From positions 54,167 to 118,166 of the forward strand of contig CAMLLB010000007.1 in NCBI GenBank assembly GCA_946480815.1: a stretch of 64,000 nt of DNA. Reading direction: 5' to 3'. Position numbers and translations under genes: made by a program. The notes under the pieces were generated by a model. It saw only the letters and a list, made by a program, of their open reading frames with translations. It was not told the origin of the DNA and searched no databases. Every line of letters starts with the position of its first letter. The stretch's first letter is position 1. This stretch comes from an uncultured Flavobacteriales bacterium. GTDB taxonomy: Bacteria > Bacteroidota > Bacteroidia > Flavobacteriales > Crocinitomicaceae. This document shows positions 25,249 through 36,940 of this stretch, piece after piece.

Positions 25249-26124
25249 TTATTTCGCCAGTTTTTTTGTTTCTGCAACAATTTTCGCTTTCAATCCTTCG
25301 GATACCTGTACCAATGGAAGGCGCATAAAAGGCTTCATCCAACCCAATTCCTCCAAAGCAATTTTCACTCCGCCCGGGTTTCCTTCTGCGAAAAGCAATT
25401 TCGTAACCGGTAAAAGATCGTAATGGAACTTTCTGGCCGTTTCAAAATCGCCATTCAGTGCACTTGTAACCATTTGGCTAAATTGTTTCGGGAATGAATT
25501 TGCCACAACTGAAATAACACCATCAGCACCGGCAGCAATCAACGGTAAAGTGATCGCATCATCACCTGAAAGCACCAGGAAGTTTTCTGGTCTGCAACGA
25601 ATGATCTCCATGATCTGTTCCATATTCCCGGAAGCTTCTTTCATTGCTACAATATTTTTGATCTCTGCCAATTCCAATGTTGTTTCGGCAAGCACATTCG
25701 ATCCTGTTCTTCCCGGAACATTGTACAAAATAATCGGCAAATCTGTTTCTGAAGCCAGCGCTTTGTAATGAGCTACATATCCGGCCTGAGTCGGCTTATT
25801 GTAATAAGGTGCAACAGACAAAATTCCATCCACTCCTTTCGGAATGTTTTTGAATGCTTCAATAACCGACATTGTATTGTTTCCTCCCGCTCCATAAACG
25901 ATCGGCAATTTTCCGTTGTTCTCTTCCAAAACTGTTTCCAGCACCTGTTTCTTTTCGTTGCTATTTAAAGTTGGAGACTCACCGGTAGTTCCCTGCACTA
26001 CCAGATAATTAGTACCACCGGCAATTTGTTCCTGTACTAATCTGCACAATGCCGGAAAATCAATTGACATATCTGCATTAAATGGTGTAACCAATGCAAC
26101 TCCGGCTCCTTTAAATAGATTCAT
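25249..26124 (-). CDS. dapA: 4-hydroxy-tetrahydrodipicolinate synthase
   Basis: A 291-residue TIM-barrel enzyme condensing pyruvate with aspartate semialdehyde in lysine and diaminopimelate synthesis. It has GTTGE at 45-49, the catalytic Tyr134 (ILYNVPGRTG), the Schiff-base Lys162 (IVAMKEASGN) and the GDDAITLPLIAAGADGVISV segment. All key residues and the family length are present. It is a single gene on the minus strand between ligA and the lipoprotein pair, so no operon partner is evident. Confidence 0.95.
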   Translation of the reverse strand: MNLFKGAGVALVTPFNADMSIDFPALCRLVQEQIAGGTNYLVVQGTTGESPTLNSNEKKQVLETVLEENNGKLPIVYGAGGNNTMSVIEAFKNIPKGVDGILSVAPYYNKPTQAGYVAHYKALASETDLPIILYNVPGRTGSNVLAETTLELAEIKNIVAMKEASGNMEQIMEIIRCRPENFLVLSGDDAITLPLIAAGADGVISVVANSFPKQFSQMVTSALNGDFETARKFHYDLLPVTKLLFAEGNPGGVKIALEELGWMKPFMRLPLVQVSEGLKAKIVAETKKLAK

Positions 26125-26257
26125 TTGTATTTGTTTTTAAACAGTAAAAAGTCGGATCAAAATTACGGATTTTTCAGGCGATTGACTGTTTGGATGAGAA
26201 ATTTTTCATTTTGTTAGAAAATAGTACAAATCATCAAACCTTAATCGCCCTCCTGCG

Positions 26258-26302
26258 TCTATGCTGTTCGCATGACGCCGAAAGCTTTTGCGCAAGCATA
26301 GA
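26258..26302. repeat. Intergenic inverted repeat between dapA and ligA
   Basis: TCTATGCT and AGCATAGA flank 29 bases that include TTCGCATGACGCC and a TTTTGCGCAAG mini-palindrome. It lies 18 bases past the ligA stop, where it could form a terminator-like structure for ligA. Confidence 0.35.
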
Positions 26303-26319
26303 AGGAATTGACCCCCCAT

Positions 26320-28766
<2,447 letters not shown>

Positions 28767-30452
28767 CTAAGCGAATTCCGCATCCACCTTAATTTTAATA
28801 GCTTCTTTCGTAACGGGGTGTGTGAATTGCAGGAACTGGGCGTGCAAATGAAGCCGGGATTCTTTACTTCCATACAAATCGTCGCCGATAATCGGGGCAT
28901 TCAAACCAAGTACATGAGCCGAATGAACGCGGAGTTGATGTGTTCTCCCGGTAATCGGGTAAAAATAGATCAGGGTTTGGTTATTTCTTCTTTCTACAAC
29001 TTCCCATTTGGTTACAGCTCGTTTTCCATGTTCATAGCAAACCAATTGACGTGGCCTGTCATCCAAATCTACACGCAACGGTAAATCGATCGTACCGGAA
29101 TCTTCCTTTACCATCCCGTCCAACAGGGCCACATATCGTTTTTGCACATTGCGCTTAATGAATTGTTTTTGCAGGTGCATGTGGACTTTCTTGTCTTTCG
29201 CCAGAACCAGTATTCCCGAAGTAGACATATCCAGACGGTGAACAATCATTGGACCGGTCGCATGCGGGTACTTTTCTTTCATGCGGGTGTAAACCGAATC
29301 TTCGATGTTTTTTCCGGGAACGGATAGAAATTCCGCCGGTTTATTGACAATTACCAAGTAATCGTCTTCAAAAACGATTTCCAGTTCTTTATTTTCGGCA
29401 GGGTTTTGAAGCATCGGATTCTCATCTGTTTCCAAACCTTCAAGCATATGACCCAGAATCGGTTCGCATTTTCCACGACAAGCCGGATAAACCTGTTTGT
29501 GCACGCGTACTTCGGATTTCGGGGATGCTCCCCACCAAAACTCACCCAAACAAAGCGGTTTCAATTCATGTTCGAATGCGTATTGCAGTAATTTGGGAGC
29601 CGCACATTCTCCGGCACCAGCAGGTGGTTTGTGGTCAATGGTATTTTGAAAAATGCTTTGCAGGCTTCTTCTTTCCTTTTTGGCATTGAGAAAGAAATAT
29701 GAATCGAAAATTTCACCTTGCAGGGCATTTGACATGTTTTTGCGCTTTTCGCGCAATTCATTCAGTTGATTTTCAAATGATTCAAGCACTTCATTTAAAG
29801 AAGTGATCTTTTTCTTATTTGTATCCGTAAAATCCTTCAAAAAGTATTGTTCACGGATCGATTGCTTTCTCAGGTCTTCCAAAAGTGTTTCCAACTCCTG
29901 TTCGTTCAATCCGGTTGCCTGTTCGCGGATACGTTTCCGTTCCGCTTTTGCGGCCTTGATCTCTTGTTTGTACTTCTGAAGCTCTTCCTGGTAAGCTTTC
30001 GTTGTTTTTTCGAAATCCGATTTTGCCTTTAAATAAGTCTCTTCTTTTTCAAGCCGGTCAATTTCAATGGTTACTTCATTGATAATGACTTCCTCTTTTC
30101 GGAAGAAACCTGTTGAATCGAGTAAATCGAAAACCGGTGGAACGAAATAATCAAACTCATTGGAATCGGCCAGTTTACCTGAAAACGCAGCCAAAAAGCC
30201 CAATTCTCCCTGTTTATTCTGCACCACAAGCACTCCAAACATCTTGCCGATAACCAATCCTTCCTGTTTCTCATTTAATCCGAAATTATGCTCCCATTCC
30301 GTTTGAGTTTCTAGGTAATCCTGAAGCTGTGCCATTGCAATGACAGCCAGTTCATGCGGATCGTAATAAAAAGGAAAAGTGAATTTTTCAGGGAGTGAAA
30401 TCGATGAAAGATCAGAATTAAAAGGAATAAATTTGGAGTTTACTTTTGACAT
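28767..30452 (-). CDS. RluA-family pseudouridine synthase with N-terminal coiled coil
   Basis: A 561-residue protein. The C-terminal 220 residues form the synthase domain, with IVHRLDMSTSGILVLAKDK near residue 400 (the Asp of HRLD is the catalytic residue), RYVALLDG and ITGRTHQLRVHSAH. The N-terminal half is unusual compared with E. coli RluA: a globular part (about 1-130), a highly charged coiled coil at about 135-270 (ETYLKAKSDFEKTTKAYQEELQKYKQE), and a cysteine-containing linker (GAGECAAPKLL, YPACRGKCEPILGH) that may bind metal. Long RluA proteins of this build occur in other Bacteroidota. The RNA target (rRNA or tRNA) is not determined. Confidence 0.85.
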   Translation of the reverse strand: MSKVNSKFIPFNSDLSSISLPEKFTFPFYYDPHELAVIAMAQLQDYLETQTEWEHNFGLNEKQEGLVIGKMFGVLVVQNKQGELGFLAAFSGKLADSNEFDYFVPPVFDLLDSTGFFRKEEVIINEVTIEIDRLEKEETYLKAKSDFEKTTKAYQEELQKYKQEIKAAKAERKRIREQATGLNEQELETLLEDLRKQSIREQYFLKDFTDTNKKKITSLNEVLESFENQLNELREKRKNMSNALQGEIFDSYFFLNAKKERRSLQSIFQNTIDHKPPAGAGECAAPKLLQYAFEHELKPLCLGEFWWGASPKSEVRVHKQVYPACRGKCEPILGHMLEGLETDENPMLQNPAENKELEIVFEDDYLVIVNKPAEFLSVPGKNIEDSVYTRMKEKYPHATGPMIVHRLDMSTSGILVLAKDKKVHMHLQKQFIKRNVQKRYVALLDGMVKEDSGTIDLPLRVDLDDRPRQLVCYEHGKRAVTKWEVVERRNNQTLIYFYPITGRTHQLRVHSAHVLGLNAPIIGDDLYGSKESRLHLHAQFLQFTHPVTKEAIKIKVDAEFA

Positions 30453-30578
30453 GTTCTTTGAACTGAGTGCAAAGATACATCAGAATTGAGAATGAACAAT
30501 TGAAAATTGAAAAGAGGTAGATGAAGTCTGATCTATTAATGAATGTTTCAACATCCTGTTAAAGTATTGCTTCAACTC

Positions 30579-30604
30579 TGACGTAATATTGCGTTATTAC
30601 GTCA
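30579..30604. terminator. Hairpin after the CDGSH gene
   Basis: A perfect 10-bp stem TGACGTAATA / TATTACGTCA with a 6-base loop, 18 bases past the minus-strand stop. The T run is poor, so the terminator role is uncertain. Confidence 0.4.
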
Positions 30605-30622
30605 AATTGTAAAAAAGAGCGG

Positions 30623-31054
30623 TTAATCTGAGAAATTAATTCTCACATGTGTCCCGTCGCAATACGGTTTATTGGATGATGCTCCGCACCTGCAAAACGC
30701 TGTTACCTTACTTTCCTTTACTTCTTCCGAACCCGCATGTTTCACTGTCAGATTTCCATATACGAGTAAAGGTCCATTCGGTAATGTTTCCACTACATTC
30801 GATTGATGTACTTCCTTCTGCTCATCTTTCAAGCGATAACTTAAGGCACCACTCGGGCACTTGTCAACCTGCTTTATTATTTCGGCCGTAGAAGCTCCTT
30901 CCACTTTGATCCAGGGCTTTGTATTTGGCTGAAAAACATTTGGAAGGCCGGTCGCTTTTTTCCAGCAAATTGTAGAATGGATACAACTTTCCGGTTTCCA
31001 AATAATGGTCACTTCTCCATTAGAATATTCCTTAACAATCGGTTTGTCAGACAT
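30623..31054 (-). CDS. Divergent 4Fe-4S and CDGSH iron-sulfur protein
   Basis: I start at the ATG at 31054, since the longer frame adds a hydrophobic stretch with no conserved residues. The 143-residue protein has two parts. Residues 1-75 form a mono-cluster ferredoxin-like domain (CIHSTICW, VDKCPSGALSY) of the (4Fe-4S) mono-cluster type. The C-terminal CDGSH domain reads FCRCGASSNKPYCDGTH, which fits a 2Fe-2S site with three Cys and one His. It is probably an electron-transfer or cluster-handling protein. It is a single gene between rluA and prmC. Confidence 0.85.
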   Translation of the reverse strand: MSDKPIVKEYSNGEVTIIWKPESCIHSTICWKKATGLPNVFQPNTKPWIKVEGASTAEIIKQVDKCPSGALSYRLKDEQKEVHQSNVVETLPNGPLLVYGNLTVKHAGSEEVKESKVTAFCRCGASSNKPYCDGTHVRINFSD

Positions 31055-31173
31055 GAGTATGAAATTCAAATTAAATAAGATTAAAGGTACGAAATCATTG
31101 AATAGTATCAAGACTGTTGGAGTCAAGAGTCAAGACTTATCTGAAAAATTGCGTTATTGTACTAACTATGTAA

Positions 31174-32025
31174 TTAACGTAGGAGTTGTGCCTTCAGCAT
31201 ACGGTCCTTTCCCTGTAAATCTTTCCTGATTTCGACCCTATGAAAACCGAGACTTTCAACTATTGCTTTTGTTTCCAGGGCATAATTTTCGTGCAGTTCA
31301 AAAAACAAATATCCTCTGTTATTTAAACTTTTCGCAGCATATTCGGCAAGTGCACGGTAAAACAACAGTGGATTCTCATTGGGAACAAAAAGGGCCAAAT
31401 CGGGTTCAAACGCGGTAACATTCTCATGCATACATTCTTTTTCAATCCATGGAATATAAGGAGGATTCGAAACAATGATATCTACACTTTCTGTCTTTTC
31501 AGCTTCCAGGGCATTCTGCAACTCAAATTTCACATCCAGTTCCAATTCATTTGCATTTGAAAGTGCAATTTCAAGCGCCTCAGGAGAAAGATCCATTCCT
31601 CTAACTTCAGAATCGATATTCCGGTTTTTAAGAGCCAGTGCAATACATCCGGACCCCGTGCACCAATCTTCTATTTTCAAATTCTTTTGATCCGAAATTG
31701 TTTCCTGGATCCAGGCAACCAATTCTTCCGTTTCGGGGCGAGGAATTAATACACCGGGAGCAACTCCAATCCTCAAACCATCGAAATAGGTAAAACCAAT
31801 AACATATTGAACCGGTTCTCCTGTTTGAAGCCGGGAAGAAATTTGAGTCAATTCTTTCAACTGAGTTTCAGAAAGGTCTATTTCTTTAGAAAACAGTAAG
31901 ACGGAACGGTTAAATTCGAAAATATCTTCCAAAATCAGCAAAAGGATATTCCGCGCTTCTCTTTCTGAATAAAGATTTGATAATTTATCCGTCCAAATGG
32001 AAGTAAGTTGCTTGAGATCCTGCAT
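31174..32025 (-). CDS. prmC: Peptide chain release factor N5-glutamine methyltransferase
   Basis: The start at the ATG at 32025 gives 283 residues, the normal PrmC length; the open frame continues 53 codons upstream without conserved sequence. It has an N-terminal helical domain (ARNILLLILEDIF, LQTGEPVQYVIGFTYFDGLRIGVAPGVLIPRPETEELV), SAM-binding WCTGSGCIALALKN and the catalytic NPPY motif (VSNPPYIPW) near residue 185. It methylates the GGQ glutamine of RF1 and RF2. It is a single gene. Confidence 0.93.
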   Translation of the reverse strand: MQDLKQLTSIWTDKLSNLYSEREARNILLLILEDIFEFNRSVLLFSKEIDLSETQLKELTQISSRLQTGEPVQYVIGFTYFDGLRIGVAPGVLIPRPETEELVAWIQETISDQKNLKIEDWCTGSGCIALALKNRNIDSEVRGMDLSPEALEIALSNANELELDVKFELQNALEAEKTESVDIIVSNPPYIPWIEKECMHENVTAFEPDLALFVPNENPLLFYRALAEYAAKSLNNRGYLFFELHENYALETKAIVESLGFHRVEIRKDLQGKDRMLKAQLLR

Positions 32026-32373
32026 GAAACAAAGGTAATAATGAATTACGAATGCCAAATTATGAATTGATGGATTTGTTTTTGATAAAAGTGATTTTAG
32101 CTTCGACTTGATAAGCGGAAAGTTCGTACTTAGTTGCCGGCAATTGAGAATCCTGCTTTCATCGACACAGAGATCCCGGTCCAATAATTAAAACATGATA
32201 TTATGACATCGTTATATAACGAAGGAGTGTGAAGTAAGAGAGTATTTATCTTCACTTAATCGGGTAAATCTGTTAATAGATTTTATATTTCTTGCTTTTT
32301 ATCGAATATATCCGGCTTTTCAACAAACTTTTTTTGAAATACCATTGTAACCTGTTAAATTTAGGTTCGTTAA

Positions 32374-33294
32374 ATGCAAATAAAACAACAAATAGTGAGA
32401 AGTATCAAACTCATTTTTCTTAGCATTCTGGTTAACAGTCAGGCACTCTACGCTCAATCAGACAGAGAATCGGAAGTTGAAACACCTGATTCTATTGCTG
32501 TTGTTCCATTAAAGAAAATTCTTGAGGTCCCTGTATTCCAAAAATTCGATCCGGACACGATTCAGCTTGCTGAAAACGATTTCCTGGTTTCGGATTCGTA
32601 TACTGCTATGGGACAGCGGTATGTATATGATGCACTTCACTCTTTCCATCGCAGGCGGATGGACGGGTTCGGAGGCTTTTTGAACGATAAGATCAATGCC
32701 GGATTGGCAGAGGTTCGTAACAGAGGATTCAATTCCGATCTGAAAAAATTATACATTCAAATAGATCCTTCTACTTTGACAGTTTACTGGACCGCAGTAG
32801 TTGGGCCAAGCCTTGACGGAAGATGTTACATGAGTGTTGACAGCCGTGGTTCTGCCGGTGGCGGATTGTCGGCGGTTCAGAAACAATGCCCGCGGATGCA
32901 CCGATTACATTCAACAATGATACCTGTTAAAGTTCTTGAGTTTAATGATAATGTATTGCAATGTTATACTTGGGATGGGATAAAAATTGATACCGTAACA
33001 CACGCGATAAATATTCAGCAGCATTTTTATAAATACTACGATCCTCAAATCGGAAATACGGTAACGCTTGCAGAAGTGGTCCAGAAAGAGAAAGATGCCG
33101 AAACGACTTCTTTACTGGTAGTATCGAAGCCCGCTGCTCCTGCAGTTCATTATAAGAGATATACCGTGAAATCGGGTGATACCTTATCACAAATCGCTGA
33201 GAAGTACCACACAACTCCGACGAGGATCAAGAATGCCAACCATTTACGGTCTTATCTCATCCGTGTTGGACAAACACTGAAAATTCCAGGGTAA
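32374..33294 (+). CDS. Exported protein with C-terminal LysM domain
   Basis: A 306-residue protein with a signal peptide (about 1-27, ending LYAQ). The large N-terminal region (about 30-215) is not a family I recognise. It includes SFHRRRMDGFGGFLNDKINAGLAEVRNRGF and the stretch LYIQIDPSTLTVYWTAVVGPSLDGRCYMSVDSRGSAGGG, and two Cys could pair. A LysM domain occupies the last 45 residues (RYTVKSGDTLSQIAEKYHTTPTRIKNAN ... LRVGQTLKIP-like end), so it probably binds peptidoglycan in the periplasm. The LysM resembles that of the M23 protein at 20107-21057. Confidence 0.8.
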   Translation: MQIKQQIVRSIKLIFLSILVNSQALYAQSDRESEVETPDSIAVVPLKKILEVPVFQKFDPDTIQLAENDFLVSDSYTAMGQRYVYDALHSFHRRRMDGFGGFLNDKINAGLAEVRNRGFNSDLKKLYIQIDPSTLTVYWTAVVGPSLDGRCYMSVDSRGSAGGGLSAVQKQCPRMHRLHSTMIPVKVLEFNDNVLQCYTWDGIKIDTVTHAINIQQHFYKYYDPQIGNTVTLAEVVQKEKDAETTSLLVVSKPAAPAVHYKRYTVKSGDTLSQIAEKYHTTPTRIKNANHLRSYLIRVGQTLKIPG

Positions 33295-33404
33295 GTCTTT
33301 CCCTTTATTAGCCAGGCAGTTTGCTATTTGGCAAATTCGCAACCAATAGCTGCTGGGATAATCAACAACTTACAAATGGACAGTTGGAGATGTAGCCTGT
33401 TTTT

Positions 33405-33460
33405 TAATAAACATGTTAACTAAATGGTTTACAACGTGCAATCAGCACATGGTTTAATCA
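33405..33460. repeat. Spacer repeat, uninterrupted copy
   Basis: The 23-base segment at 33417-33439 differs by one base from 36794-36816. The similarity extends left through TTTTTT-ATAAACAT and right to a shared AAACCC. This copy lacks the 18-bp palindrome present in the other. Confidence 0.6.
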
Positions 33461-33537
33461 AACCCTTTCAGTAAACACCTCAATAACTATCCCGATCGCA
33501 TATTTATCCATTTAAGAAATCTCAGATTCATCAAAAC

Positions 33538-33570
33538 AAAAGAGTCTCCCGGCTTCCGGAAGACTCTCTT
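33538..33570 (-). terminator. Rho-independent terminator of the metalloprotease gene
   Basis: Stem AGAGTCT-CCGG with its complement around a short loop, followed on the minus strand by TTTTGTTTT, about 37 bases past the stop at 33607. Confidence 0.8.
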
Positions 33571-33606
33571 TAATCATATTATTTAAAACTTCAACTAATC
33601 TTCAAA

Positions 33607-35976
33607 CTACTCCTTGATGAATTTTATCGGAGTCGCTTTCTCTGTGTCTGCTGATACTATTTTTAGGAAGTAAACACCTGTACTGAGAGTTGAAACATCA
33701 ATCACGGAATTGCCTGACAGTTGGTGCGTTGAAAGCACTTTACCACTCATGTCCATTACCTGAACGTTCATTATTTCAGTTGGATTTGACGAATTGATGG
33801 TCAGTTTATCTTTCGTTGGATTTGGATATACCGTATAAATTCCTCCATCTGTCTGATCACCGATAAAGCTCGCAGATGTTCTCGCTACATTCAGTGTGTA
33901 GCATGTTGCACTATTTGCTCCATTGTAACCAATGACACGAACGGTATACGTTCCAACTGCTAAATTGGAGATTGAAACATTCTCTGTTGCCGTACTTCCA
34001 AGTCCTGACCCGATTTGAGTCCCCCCACTGTTATAAACATACAGATCATAGTCTACCCCACCTGGTCCGGCCAAACTAAATTGGTGCGTTCCAACAGAAG
34101 TAGTTGTAACTTTATAATAATCCTGATCTGTGCTTGTTGAAATTGCTGCTGAAATCGTTGTAGAAAGAGGAATTGTTGCCGCAGCTGCACTTGAATTATT
34201 CGGCTCATAAGCTGTTGAACAATTATTAACCGCAGTTGCCGTAGCTGTCAGACTATAACAAGTTGAACTTACCGCATTGTTATATCCAAAGATCTTAATG
34301 TAATAAGTTCCTGTCGCTTGTCCGTTGAGTGTTACTGATTCTGTTGCCGTACTTCCAGCTCCCGAACCTATTTGAGTACCGGCACTATTGTAAATGGTCA
34401 TGTCAAAATCTACACCTGAAGGCCCGGATAAATTGAAAACATTATTGGTTGTAGTAGAAGTAGTGATTTTGAAATAATCCAAATCTCCCGAAGTTGCTAT
34501 TGCAGCTGAAACCGCGATACCACTTGTAATCGTTGCTGCTGCCGACTGGCTTTCATTGGGTTCAAAAGCTGTAATGCAAGTCGGTCCGCTGTCTGTATCA
34601 CAAGTCAGTGTAATACAACTGTTCACTCTGCTTCTGATCAAATTTCCGGGTTGAGTTCCGAATCCCAGGTTGAAATTCATTCCCACACTGTTCAGGTGAC
34701 AATAACTCATGATCGTACCTCCGTTTGATGGAATTGGACCGGTACATCCTTCACTATAACCGGCAGCAGGACCACAACCGTCAATGGCACCTCCTGTCCA
34801 GCTACACGCATGTGTATGTGGAGATCCCAAATTATGACCAACTTCGTGTGTAGATACATTTACAGCCCAACTATAGTTTGGTACCGCTGGAATTGTCCCT
34901 CCGATTGAGCCACAAAATCCATGCTTATAATATTGGTTACTTCCGCAAAGCTGATCAAGCCATGCTACACCACCACCACCGGTAGTAGAAAATAAAGTAG
35001 CCAGGTTTGCTCCAAAATTGCTGCGATTTGCCGAGAAATTATCCAAATCATTGTTATATGAATCCTGTGTTGTCCAAATATATAATTGATTCAATTTGGA
35101 ACCGATCTGCTCATTGTTATAGATGATCTGGAAATTATTGAACAGGGAAGTCATGTAATTGGTTACTGCCTGTGAACTTCCTTTCGAAGTATACAAATTA
35201 TAAGCAGTTTCCCAAAAATAAGTCACGCACTTATAAGTGGCCTTTTCCATATCTTCCAGTAACCCATGCTGATTCGAAAGTTGCTCCACAGCTTCATGAT
35301 ACTGGTCCAGACCTTCCGCTTCACAAGGATGCGAAATATTCTGTGTCAGGTCATCGTCTGAGTAAACGATATGTGTTCCACCTGAATTTCCCGGAGTCCG
35401 GATAAATCCGCATTCGATTATTTTGTCTTCCGGAGTATCCTGTGAAATCAAAACACTGAATTCATTCTCAAAGAAACTCACTCCGACAATTGAATTGGTG
35501 CCCCGGATAGTTCCCTGATAATATAATCCAAGTGTAACTCCCTGAACTTTTTTCGGGTCGTTTGACTGAACAGAAAAATTATCTCCGAATAGGGAAGCCT
35601 GGATCAAATCAAGTGTCAATACCTGGTTTTCGAATGGTAATCGTACGCTCAAAGCCTCCGGACGCAAGGAAAGCAAATCCCGGATCGCTTTCTGATTGGA
35701 ATAATCAACATACGATGCTTTACTGAGTGTTTGGGAAGCAACTTGTTCTATTTCTTCCTGAACAGCTTTTGTTTTGGCATCCGAGAAATCCATCAGATAG
35801 ACTTCGGATAATGTTTGATAAATGTTATGTACTTTTTGTTGATTTTTAAGGTGGAATTCTTTGGTCGGTGAATACGCCTCTTTAGGCAAACTTGCTTTTC
35901 TCAATTCCTGAGCATAAGCTCCCACATAGCAACCAATACAAAGAAGGGTTGCCGACGACAATCTCAATGTTTTCAT
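33607..35976 (-). CDS. Secreted M12-type zinc metalloprotease with PPC domains and T9SS tail
   Basis: A 789-residue exported protein. A signal peptide (about 1-22) and an N-terminal propeptide-like region are followed by a reprolysin-like protease domain. Its zinc site is HEVGHNLGSPH (near residue 377), with a Met-turn at TIMSYCHL and paired cysteines in the loop GGAIDGCGPAAGYSEGC. Two pre-peptidase C-terminal type beta domains lie at about 468-580 and 590-690 (each with CYSLTA- or CYTLNV-type ends). The last 75 residues form a type A T9SS sorting domain (VYPNPTKDKLTI, LSTGVYFLKI). It probably digests extracellular protein. It is a single gene with its own terminator. Confidence 0.9.
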   Translation of the reverse strand: MKTLRLSSATLLCIGCYVGAYAQELRKASLPKEAYSPTKEFHLKNQQKVHNIYQTLSEVYLMDFSDAKTKAVQEEIEQVASQTLSKASYVDYSNQKAIRDLLSLRPEALSVRLPFENQVLTLDLIQASLFGDNFSVQSNDPKKVQGVTLGLYYQGTIRGTNSIVGVSFFENEFSVLISQDTPEDKIIECGFIRTPGNSGGTHIVYSDDDLTQNISHPCEAEGLDQYHEAVEQLSNQHGLLEDMEKATYKCVTYFWETAYNLYTSKGSSQAVTNYMTSLFNNFQIIYNNEQIGSKLNQLYIWTTQDSYNNDLDNFSANRSNFGANLATLFSTTGGGGVAWLDQLCGSNQYYKHGFCGSIGGTIPAVPNYSWAVNVSTHEVGHNLGSPHTHACSWTGGAIDGCGPAAGYSEGCTGPIPSNGGTIMSYCHLNSVGMNFNLGFGTQPGNLIRSRVNSCITLTCDTDSGPTCITAFEPNESQSAAATITSGIAVSAAIATSGDLDYFKITTSTTTNNVFNLSGPSGVDFDMTIYNSAGTQIGSGAGSTATESVTLNGQATGTYYIKIFGYNNAVSSTCYSLTATATAVNNCSTAYEPNNSSAAAATIPLSTTISAAISTSTDQDYYKVTTTSVGTHQFSLAGPGGVDYDLYVYNSGGTQIGSGLGSTATENVSISNLAVGTYTVRVIGYNGANSATCYTLNVARTSASFIGDQTDGGIYTVYPNPTKDKLTINSSNPTEIMNVQVMDMSGKVLSTHQLSGNSVIDVSTLSTGVYFLKIVSADTEKATPIKFIKE

Positions 35977-36129
35977 AAATAGCGTTTTACTTGTTCGGTG
36001 TCTATATTATGAAAATTGTTTTATTTCACACAACAAATAGTGTTAAAATTTTTATTTTTAACATTCGTCAATTAAAATCACGATTTCGTTTGATATTCTA
36101 TCACTTTTAGCTGTATTCAAGGGTTGCAG

Positions 36130-36166
36130 AACAAAAAAAGAGCTGCCAGATCACTGACAGCTCTTT
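36130..36166 (-). terminator. Rho-independent terminator of msrB
   Basis: Stem AAAGAGCTGcCAG / CTGaCAGCTCTTT with a 4-base loop and a run of T on the minus strand, 7 bases past the stop. Confidence 0.85.
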
Positions 36167-36172
36167 CTAAAT

Positions 36173-36658
36173 TTATTTAATCACTTTCGGAAGTTTATCC
36201 AGGTCTTTGGAGGGATAAAATTGGATGGAACTCGTATTGACACAATGCCTGGTATCTTTATCGGTAAATCCTTCTCCGGTAAACACATGCCCTAAATGAC
36301 CCTTGCAATTTGCACAGATGATCTCTGTTCTCATTCCGTCTGCATCCGGAACGCGGATGACAGAACCTTTAATCTCGTCGTCAAAACTGGGCCAGCCGCA
36401 ATGCGATTCAAATTTATCATCCGACTTATACAATGGATTGTTACATTGTTTGCAGATATAAATTCCCTTATCTGTTTTCTGATAATAATCCCCGGTAAAG
36501 GCACGATCGGTATTCTTAAAAAGGATCACACTTTCTTCCTGTGGAGTTAACTTGTTGTATTTCGTTTCTTTTTTCGAAGAATCCGGAGTCTTGGCCGGTT
36601 CCTGGGAACAAGCTGATAATCCTATAAACAAGCTGCAAATAATCAAATAATTTTTCAT
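36173..36658 (-). CDS. msrB: Peptide-methionine (R)-S-oxide reductase MsrB, lipoprotein
   Basis: Starts at the ATG at 36658; the two-codon-longer frame starts with TTG. The 161-residue protein has a lipoprotein signal (IGLSAC), so repair takes place outside the cytoplasm. The MsrB domain has two CxxC zinc pairs (CKQC, CANC), the substrate region CGWPSF, GHLGHVFTGEGF, and the catalytic cysteine in RHCVNTSSIQF. It reduces methionine R-sulfoxide in envelope proteins. A thioredoxin-like TlpA protein encoded nearby (36941-37459) could supply electrons; that link is a guess. Confidence 0.92.
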   Translation of the reverse strand: MKNYLIICSLFIGLSACSQEPAKTPDSSKKETKYNKLTPQEESVILFKNTDRAFTGDYYQKTDKGIYICKQCNNPLYKSDDKFESHCGWPSFDDEIKGSVIRVPDADGMRTEIICANCKGHLGHVFTGEGFTDKDTRHCVNTSSIQFYPSKDLDKLPKVIK

Positions 36659-36759
36659 GTTCAATCGTTTTGAATCAATTACGTCAATTCGCCGGATCCG
36701 GATTTGAAAAATTCTGAAAATTGATTAAAAAATCAAGACTTTGTACCGCAATGCAAGTG

Positions 36760-36835
36760 ATTTTTTTGATAAACATCCCGATAGCTATCGGGATAACTAA
36801 ATGGTTTACAACTTGCGATGAGTTATCATTAAACC
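36760..36835. repeat. Spacer repeat, copy interrupted by an 18-bp palindrome
   Basis: Same sequence as 33405-33460, but between ATAAACA and TAACTAAATGG it contains TCCCGATA-GC-TATCGGGA (36776-36793) where the other copy has only TGT. The right end differs by a short deletion. Confidence 0.6.
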
Positions 36836-36940
36836 CATGAAGGCCATCAGTCTTCAATAATTTTATCCATCACCTAAAATTCCAGGACAAAAACAAAAAT
36901 CAAAAGACTTGTTTAAAGTCAGCTTCTTCGAAATGAGAAA

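Larger units (their letters stand above)
33295..33606. other. 312-base gap between convergent genes
   Basis: Non-coding. It holds one copy of a duplicated spacer sequence (about 33405-33460) and a terminator for the minus-strand metalloprotease gene (33538-33570). Nothing else stands out. Confidence 0.6.
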
